From Lentibacillus siamensis (lineage in GTDB: Bacteria > Bacillota > Bacilli > Bacillales > Amphibacillaceae), in contig NZ_BAAADS010000015.1 of assembly GCF_039522605.1 (NCBI RefSeq), forward strand, positions 62,001-126,000: 64,000 nucleotides of DNA, in the 5' to 3' direction. This document shows, piece after piece, positions 59,612-64,000 of this stretch. The position numbers and the translations under genes were made by a program. The notes under the pieces were generated by a model. It saw only the letters and a list, made by a program, of their open reading frames with translations. It had not been told where the DNA came from and made no database searches. Numbering within the stretch: the stretch's first letter is position 1; every line of letters starts with the position of its first letter.

Positions 59612-60718
59612 ATGGAAAAGAAAAGGGTCGGTATTATTTTCGGCGGAAAATCTGCTGAACATGAGGTATCACTGCAATCGGCGAAAAATATTGTGGACGC
59701 AATTGATAAAGATAAATATGATGTTGTCCTGCTTGGGATTGACAAACAGGGGAAATGGCATATCAATGACGAGTCATCATACTTAATTAATGCAGAGAAC
59801 CCGAAACTGATCAGCCTGAACAAATCAAATGATACCGTGGCAGTTGTTCCGGGTCAGGATCATAATCAGCTGATTCACTCGGAAGATGCCGGAATGCTTG
59901 ACCAGCTTGATGTGGTGTTTCCAATTGTTCATGGCACCCTTGGAGAGGATGGCAGTCTGCAGGGCATGATGCGCCTGGCGAACCTGCCTTTCGTCGGATC
60001 CAGTGTGACGGGATCTGCCGTGTGTATGGATAAAGATATTGCCAAGAGGCTGTTGCGGGATGCGGGGGTGAACGTTGCCAAAGGAAGAGCGTTTACAAGC
60101 TTCAACCGGAATAAAATTGATTTTGATCTGTTGCAAGATGAGCTTGGTGTTCCAATGTTTATTAAGCCGGCAAATCAGGGGTCCTCGGTTGGTGTCAGCA
60201 AAGTTTCGGAAAGAGCGGCATTTGAGCAGGCAGTCGATGAAGCTTTTCAATACGACCGCAAAATTGTTATCGAGGAAACGCTAGCCGGCCGGGAAATCGA
60301 ATGTTCCGTGCTGGGCAATGAGGACCCGGCGGCATCGGTACCCGGTGAAATTTTACCGCAAACTGAATTTTATTCGTATGAATCGAAGTACATCGACGAA
60401 AGCGGTGCAAAACTGGAAATACCGGCAGATCTCCCGGAAGAGACTGTTGCAAACATTCAGGAGGCTGCAATTAATGCGTTTCAGGCACTGGAGTGTGAAG
60501 GGCTCGCCCGTGTTGATTTCTTTTTGAAGGAAAACGGGGAGGTATATGTGAACGAGGTCAATACACTGCCGGGTTTTACGAAAATCAGCATGTATCCGAA
60601 ACTGTGGGAAGTTAGCGGCATCCCTTATCCGGAATTAATCAATCGCTTGATTGAACTTGCCATCGACCGCCACCAGAAGGGCAGCCTGCTGAAAAGCGCC
60701 GTCTGGGAAGATGCATAA
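59612..60718 (+). CDS. ddl: D-alanine--D-alanine ligase
   Basis: The 368-aa ATP-grasp enzyme starts MEKKRVGIIFGGKSAEHEVS and has FPIVHGTLGEDGSLQGM, NQGSSVGVSK and EVNTLPGFTKISMYPKLWE, the family's ATP, substrate and omega-loop blocks. It makes D-Ala-D-Ala for peptidoglycan. The start is ATG 59612, with AAGGAG 8 nt upstream. The open frame reaches back to 59501 without an RBS. Divergent from trp; monocistronic. Confidence 0.95.
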   Translation: MEKKRVGIIFGGKSAEHEVSLQSAKNIVDAIDKDKYDVVLLGIDKQGKWHINDESSYLINAENPKLISLNKSNDTVAVVPGQDHNQLIHSEDAGMLDQLDVVFPIVHGTLGEDGSLQGMMRLANLPFVGSSVTGSAVCMDKDIAKRLLRDAGVNVAKGRAFTSFNRNKIDFDLLQDELGVPMFIKPANQGSSVGVSKVSERAAFEQAVDEAFQYDRKIVIEETLAGREIECSVLGNEDPAASVPGEILPQTEFYSYESKYIDESGAKLEIPADLPEETVANIQEAAINAFQALECEGLARVDFFLKENGEVYVNEVNTLPGFTKISMYPKLWEVSGIPYPELINRLIELAIDRHQKGSLLKSAVWEDA

Positions 60719-60729
60719 TGGTTACTTTA

Positions 60730-60768
60730 AAAACTGCGAAACTTGTAAAAGGTTTCGCAGTTTTTTTG
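60730..60768 (+). terminator. Intrinsic terminator of ddl
   Basis: AAACTGCGAAA pairs with TTTCGCAGTTT around a short loop, followed by T-run. Confidence 0.85.
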
Positions 60769-60814
60769 ACGGACGCAAAAACGCTGTGAAATGGTAATAG
60801 CCTTAATATATCAA

Positions 60815-60909
60815 TCCTTCAGAAAGAAATACGATCCTTTGCGGGAAAATACAGTCCTTCAGGCAGAAATACAATCCTTCAAGAGAAAAAACGATCCCTC
60901 AGAGAAAAA
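60815..60909. repeat. 20-bp tandem repeat, almost five copies
   Basis: Units such as tccttcagaaagaaatacga, tcctttgcgggaaaatacag, tccttcaggcagaaatacaa and tccttcaagagaaaaaacga follow in series from 60815, with a fifth partial unit running to about 60909. It lies between ddl and the nitroreductase. Confidence 0.8.
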
Positions 60910-60934
60910 GAGTGCCATCGAATCTGGCACTCTT
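60908..60934 (-). terminator. Intrinsic terminator of the nitroreductase gene
   Basis: On the minus strand AAGAGTGCCA pairs with TGGCACTCTT, followed by TTTTC. Confidence 0.75.
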
Positions 60935-61493
60935 ATGCTTTAAACGTTGTAAATTTCTCGTGGACTGGCTTTCTGTCTTTTTTGACTGGTGCCTCATCGA
61001 AATAGCCAAGATGCAGGAATCCTGCAATTTTTTCGTTTTCTCCGACATGCAAAATCTCTTTCACTGCCGGATCATAAATGTGCGGATTGGTTTTCCAGAC
61101 GACCCCAAGCTTTTGTTCCCATGCCAGCAACCAAAAGTTTTGAATCATGCACGCAGTTGCGCCGAAATTTTCATCCCACTGCTTCTGGTTATCCGGCTCA
61201 TCCATCACAACAACAAGGAATGCGGTTGGCTCACTTAGATACTCTCTGCGGTTTTCCTGTCGTTCCTCTGGATATGTGGCAGCGACTTTTTCAGCAAACG
61301 CATCCTTTTCTTCCGGACCGACGAAAATAAATCGCCATGGCTGCCGCATCCCATGTGTAGGTGCCCAGCTGGCGTTTTCCAATAGTTCCATCACTGTTTC
61401 TTCAGTAACCGGTTTATTGTTATATCCCTTTTTGACGGCGCGGCGTTCACGGATGACCGTTGCCAGGGCAGTTGATTGATTTGTATTCTCCAT
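60933..61493 (-). CDS. Nitroreductase family protein (YdjA-like)
   Basis: The 186-aa FMN-dependent oxidoreductase begins with RERRAVKKGYNNKPV, has NASWAPTHGMRQPWRFIFVG and the C-terminal ILHVGENEKIAGFLHLGY. This is the small nitroreductase subgroup that uses NAD(P)H to reduce nitro-compounds, quinones or flavins. AGGAGG precedes ATG 61493. A Fur-box-like sequence lies at 61518-61532. Iron control of a flavin reductase would suit iron mobilisation; this is inferred. Confidence 0.87.
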   Translation of the reverse strand: MENTNQSTALATVIRERRAVKKGYNNKPVTEETVMELLENASWAPTHGMRQPWRFIFVGPEEKDAFAEKVAATYPEERQENRREYLSEPTAFLVVVMDEPDNQKQWDENFGATACMIQNFWLLAWEQKLGVVWKTNPHIYDPAVKEILHVGENEKIAGFLHLGYFDEAPVKKDRKPVHEKFTTFKA

Positions 61494-61517
61494 TTAGTTT
61501 CCTCCTAGCTCAATAAA

Positions 61518-61532
61518 TGAAAACCATTATCA
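61518..61532 (-). promoter_or_regulatory. Putative Fur box
   Basis: TGAAAACCATTATCA matches TGATAATCATTATCA at 13 of 15 positions. It lies 25 bp upstream of the nitroreductase start, almost the same position as the Fur box before the flavoprotein at 1041-2039. Confidence 0.6.
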
Positions 61533-61669
61533 ATTAGATTGTAGCGGATTATGCAAAATAAATCAATATGAGCTGTTTTAAAAGGTCATACCATGTGATT
61601 AGTGTCACGGTAAATCCTGATCCGTTTGGTATACTTGGTTTATAAATAACATTGAAAGGCTGTGAAAAA

Positions 61670-61960
61670 ATGCACGTATTACCAGTAGACCATTCCATTA
61701 CGAACCCGAAGCAGGCTTCAAAGCTATTTCAGGGGGACCACCGGGAAATTATGCACCTTAAACTTAAAGAAGGCGAAGAAATTAAGGAGCATGATTCGCC
61801 CAAGCATGTTTTTATTTTTGTCAAAAGCGGTGAAGTCGAGTTCACGGTAACCGGTAAGACTCATATAATCAGTACGGAAAAGGTATTGTATATGGAACCA
61901 TACGAACGGCATGCACTAAAAGCACTGAGTGATGTGTCCATCCTGGTGATGAAATGCTGA
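61670..61960 (+). CDS. Small cupin-fold protein
   Basis: The 96-aa protein has a cupin beta-barrel with IKEHDSPKHVFIFVKSGEVE, where His residues could bind metal, and YMEPYERHALKALSDVSIL as motif 2. The start ATG 61670 follows AAAGG by 10 nt; the upstream in-frame ATG at 61652 lacks an RBS. Function unknown. It is followed by a deaminase after 52 bp. Confidence 0.78.
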   Translation: MHVLPVDHSITNPKQASKLFQGDHREIMHLKLKEGEEIKEHDSPKHVFIFVKSGEVEFTVTGKTHIISTEKVLYMEPYERHALKALSDVSILVMKC

Positions 61961-62012
61961 TTGAAATGGTCCGGGAATTTAGATACGATACAGATAAAAA
62001 GGGGGACACAAA

Positions 62013-62465
62013 TTGGATAAATTTATGCAGCGTGCCGTTGAATTGGCGGCAAAAAATGTACAGGATGGCGGACAGCCGTTTGGCGCAGTGCTGGTAAAGA
62101 ACGATAACCTGGTAACAGAAGGTGTAAATGAATTGCATAAGCATTTCGATGTAAGCGGGCACGCTGAGATGCTTGCTATCCGCCGTGCACAGAAAAAGAT
62201 GCATACTTCAGTTCTGGAAGGTTATACAATGTACGCGAGCGGGGAACCGTGTCCGATGTGCCTGGCTGCAATGCAGTTTGCTGGAATTGATAACGTGTAT
62301 TATTGTGCAACTGTTGATGATGCACAAGATGCCGGCCTCGGAAAATCAAAACAAATTTACAAAGACCTTTCGAAACCAAAAGAGGAACGCAACCTTAACA
62401 TGATTCATATGCCGTTGGAGGAAGGGCAGGACGACCCTATGAAAATGTGGCGGGAAAGAAGCTAA
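62013..62465 (+). CDS. Nucleoside/guanine deaminase (cytidine deaminase-like fold)
   Basis: The 150-aa protein has the zinc-binding HAEML and PCPMC motifs of the CDA fold, with the catalytic Glu of HAE. The C-terminal stretch (QIYKDLSKPKEERNL and DPMKMWRERS) aligns with the domain-swapped GuaD guanine deaminases of Bacillus. So guanine or a related purine is the likely substrate. The start is TTG 62013 after GGGGGACAC. The next promoter begins inside its stop codon region (62467). Confidence 0.83.
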   Translation: MDKFMQRAVELAAKNVQDGGQPFGAVLVKNDNLVTEGVNELHKHFDVSGHAEMLAIRRAQKKMHTSVLEGYTMYASGEPCPMCLAAMQFAGIDNVYYCATVDDAQDAGLGKSKQIYKDLSKPKEERNLNMIHMPLEEGQDDPMKMWRERS

Positions 62466-62466
62466 T

Positions 62467-62495
62467 TTGACAGCAGTTCATCTAATCGCTATGAT
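62467..62495 (+). promoter_or_regulatory. SigA promoter of the ABC-F gene
   Basis: TTGACA (62467-62472) and TATGAT (62490-62495) are spaced by 17 bp, directly after the deaminase stop. The transcript would have a leader of about 240 nt. Confidence 0.8.
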
Positions 62496-62499
62496 AAAA

Positions 62500-62744
62500 G
62501 AAATGAAACGAAAAGGAGGACATATCCGACAATGAAGTAAGCAGCGTATTTCCAAAAAGTTTGAATCAACTCAAACGAATGTTTCTGCCTGCATGAAACG
62601 ATGGGATACGTGTGTGTGCTTATATCGGATAGCCTTATTTAGCTTGGTGACAACCAAGTTTTCTACTATTTTCTTTTAGGTTGGTATATCCATATGTCCA
62701 TGTGATTGTTCTCAGGCAGAGACGGATTTCATGGGGGTATGGAT
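62500..62744 (+). promoter_or_regulatory. Attenuator-like leader with two-codon uORF upstream of the ABC-F gene
   Basis: AAAAGGAGGA (62511-62520) precedes ATG AAG TAA at 62532-62540, a Met-Lys stop uORF. A hairpin GTTTGA..TCAAAC follows at 62559-62576. A second hairpin AGCTTGGT..ACCAAGTT at 62641-62660, followed by TTTTCTACTATTTTC, looks like an intrinsic terminator. Antibiotic-protection ABC-F genes are often controlled by such drug-sensing leaders; that control is inferred here. Confidence 0.5.
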
Positions 62745-64000
62745 ATGTTTGTTTTTAAGGCAAATAAACTCTGTAAAGATTGGAACGGTGTAACACTTTT
62801 TAAAAACGTTAACCTTGAGTTGAAGAAAGGTGAGCATGTGGCGTTGTTCGGACGAAACGGTGTCGGGAAAACAACACTGCTCAATGGATTGTTTGGGAAA
62901 ACACAATTTGATGCAGGGTTTGTTCAGCGATTTGTTCCTGTAGATAAATGGGGACCTCCCCTCCTGGAGCAGGAACTGGACATCAATTCAGAAGTTACTG
63001 TGATGGATTTTGTCCAAAGTGCTTCCGGGGAACGGTTTAAGTTAAAAAAAGAACTGGAAAAATTACAGACACAGTCCGAATTTGATATGGAGAGGTATAG
63101 TGATGTTTACAATAAGTTTTTGGCATTGGATGGCTACCAGCTGGATCAGGAAACAAAAGCAGCGCTCCAACAGGTGAATTTGGATTGGTCTGTGTGGAAC
63201 AGCCCCTACAGCCAATTGAGCGGCGGGCAAAAAACGCGTGCACAGTTAGCCAGGCTGGTGCTGCAACAGCCGGAATGCATTGTGATGGATGAGCCGACAA
63301 ACCATCTGGATAAAGAATCGATTGAGTGGCTGGAATCGTGGCTCGTTGACTATTCCGGTGCTGTTTTATATGTGTCACATGACAGACTATTTTTGGACCG
63401 GACAGCAGATGCGATTTATGAATTGAATGCTGAAGGATGCAAGCGGTATGAAGGCGGGTATACCAAATATCGTGAGCAAAAGGAATTGGAGTGGAGGACA
63501 GAGGAAACGCAGTACCGAAAACAGGAGCAGCAGCGAAAAGAATTGATGCAGACCATCCAAAATTATCAGAAATGGTTCCATCAGGCACACAAAGCGGCAG
63601 GACAGGATGATTTTGCCCGCGCCAAGGCCAAGAAAAACGTCTCCAGATTTAAGGCGAAGGAAAAAGAGTTGGAGCGCTTGGATCAGAACAAGATCGAAAA
63701 ACCGGAAGCGGATAAGAAGATCAATTTCCAACTGGATGATGTCCAATTTTCGGCGAAACGGCTGTTGCACGCGGAGGATTTGTCGTTTTCCTACGTCAAA
63801 GAAATGCCGTTGTTCACCGCGTTAAATTTCTCGGTGTATCGCGGCGACCGTGTCGGTGTTATTGGCCCGAATGGATCGGGGAAATCAACGTTGCTTAAAC
63901 TGATGTCCAGACATCTGACACCTGACCAAGGTTGTATAAGGCGGAACCCGCAGACCAAAATCGGCTACTTTGCCCAGGAACTTGATAATCTGGATGATGA
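62745..64000 (+). CDS. ABC-F family ATPase, 3' end outside window
   Basis: The visible 418 residues contain the first ATPase domain with Walker A GRNGVGKTT, signature LSGGQKTRAQLARL, Walker B CIVMDEPTNHLD and SHD, then a charged linker (residues about 250-330), then a second Walker A GPNGSGKST. This is the soluble twin-ATPase ABC-F build that binds the ribosomal E site. The start is ATG 62745 with GGGGG 7 nt upstream; ATG 62739 is too close. Whether it protects against an antibiotic or has a housekeeping role is open, but the leader favours inducible protection. It continues past 64000. Confidence 0.92.
   Translation, partial: MFVFKANKLCKDWNGVTLFKNVNLELKKGEHVALFGRNGVGKTTLLNGLFGKTQFDAGFVQRFVPVDKWGPPLLEQELDINSEVTVMDFVQSASGERFKLKKELEKLQTQSEFDMERYSDVYNKFLALDGYQLDQETKAALQQVNLDWSVWNSPYSQLSGGQKTRAQLARLVLQQPECIVMDEPTNHLDKESIEWLESWLVDYSGAVLYVSHDRLFLDRTADAIYELNAEGCKRYEGGYTKYREQKELEWRTEETQYRKQEQQRKELMQTIQNYQKWFHQAHKAAGQDDFARAKAKKNVSRFKAKEKELERLDQNKIEKPEADKKINFQLDDVQFSAKRLLHAEDLSFSYVKEMPLFTALNFSVYRGDRVGVIGPNGSGKSTLLKLMSRHLTPDQGCIRRNPQTKIGYFAQELDNLDD

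Overview
The window looks like a chromosomal segment of a low-GC, endospore-forming Gram-positive bacterium of the family Bacillaceae. Protein flavour and intergenic repeats suggest the Virgibacillus/Oceanobacillus/Lentibacillus side, but that is inference. Support comes from strong AGGAGG-type ribosome binding sites, many TTG/GTG starts, T-box leaders, Spo0E, CotF, CotZ, CotX and CotW-like spore proteins, and Bacillus-type biosynthetic operons. I see no rRNA, tRNA, CRISPR array, intact insertion sequence or prophage.

Layout. 1-5.3 kb: the 3' half of a frameshifted ABC-F ATPase, a ferredoxin/thioredoxin-reductase-like flavoprotein with a Fur box, a small membrane protein, and a YeiH-type transporter divergent from a LysR regulator. 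5.3-6.0 kb: decayed gene remnants. 6.2-12.0 kb: single housekeeping and accessory genes (CDF transporter, histidine phosphatase, CPBP protease, VOC, MaoC-like, Cdd1-like, two GNATs). 12.2-13.7 kb: very small genes, including a YrzI-like one. 13.8-16.8 kb: Nudix hydrolase, a DUF899 gene broken by a 266-bp structured repeat, and a MATE exporter. 17.3-28 kb: Spo0E-like phosphatase, methyltransferase, acetoacetyl-CoA ligase, UPF0182 membrane protein, AIM24 protein, short aconitase. 28-36.7 kb: CotF, a lipoprotein, MBL hydrolase, GH3 enzyme, a nucleotidyltransferase pair, a phosphoesterase and selD-mnmH. 37-40.2 kb: a YtrA-type GntR/ABC operon with three operator palindromes.

40.3-50.4 kb is a spore-surface (crust/exosporium) locus. 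It holds CotZ, CgeD-like and GT61 glycosyltransferases, a CapF-like and a CapE-like sugar-nucleotide enzyme, a PAPS-type sulfotransferase, a CgeB-like glycosyltransferase, two Sm-like small coat proteins, two CotX proteins and a CotW-like protein. Together they predict a glycan built on a 2-acetamido-2,6-dideoxy sugar, possibly sulfated, laid on a CotX/CotZ/CotW scaffold. Candidate mother-cell SigK promoters are visible.

50.5-52.5 kb: lipM-lipA for lipoate synthesis, directly downstream of a complete TPP riboswitch with terminator and antiterminator arms, which is the most unexpected regulatory arrangement here. 52.8-59.5 kb: trpEDCFBA behind a SigA promoter and two tandem tRNA-Trp T-boxes, with a seven-copy 21-bp repeat between trpF and trpB. 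59.6-64 kb: ddl, a Fur-box nitroreductase, cupin, nucleoside deaminase, and a second ABC-F gene running off the right edge behind a long attenuator-like leader.
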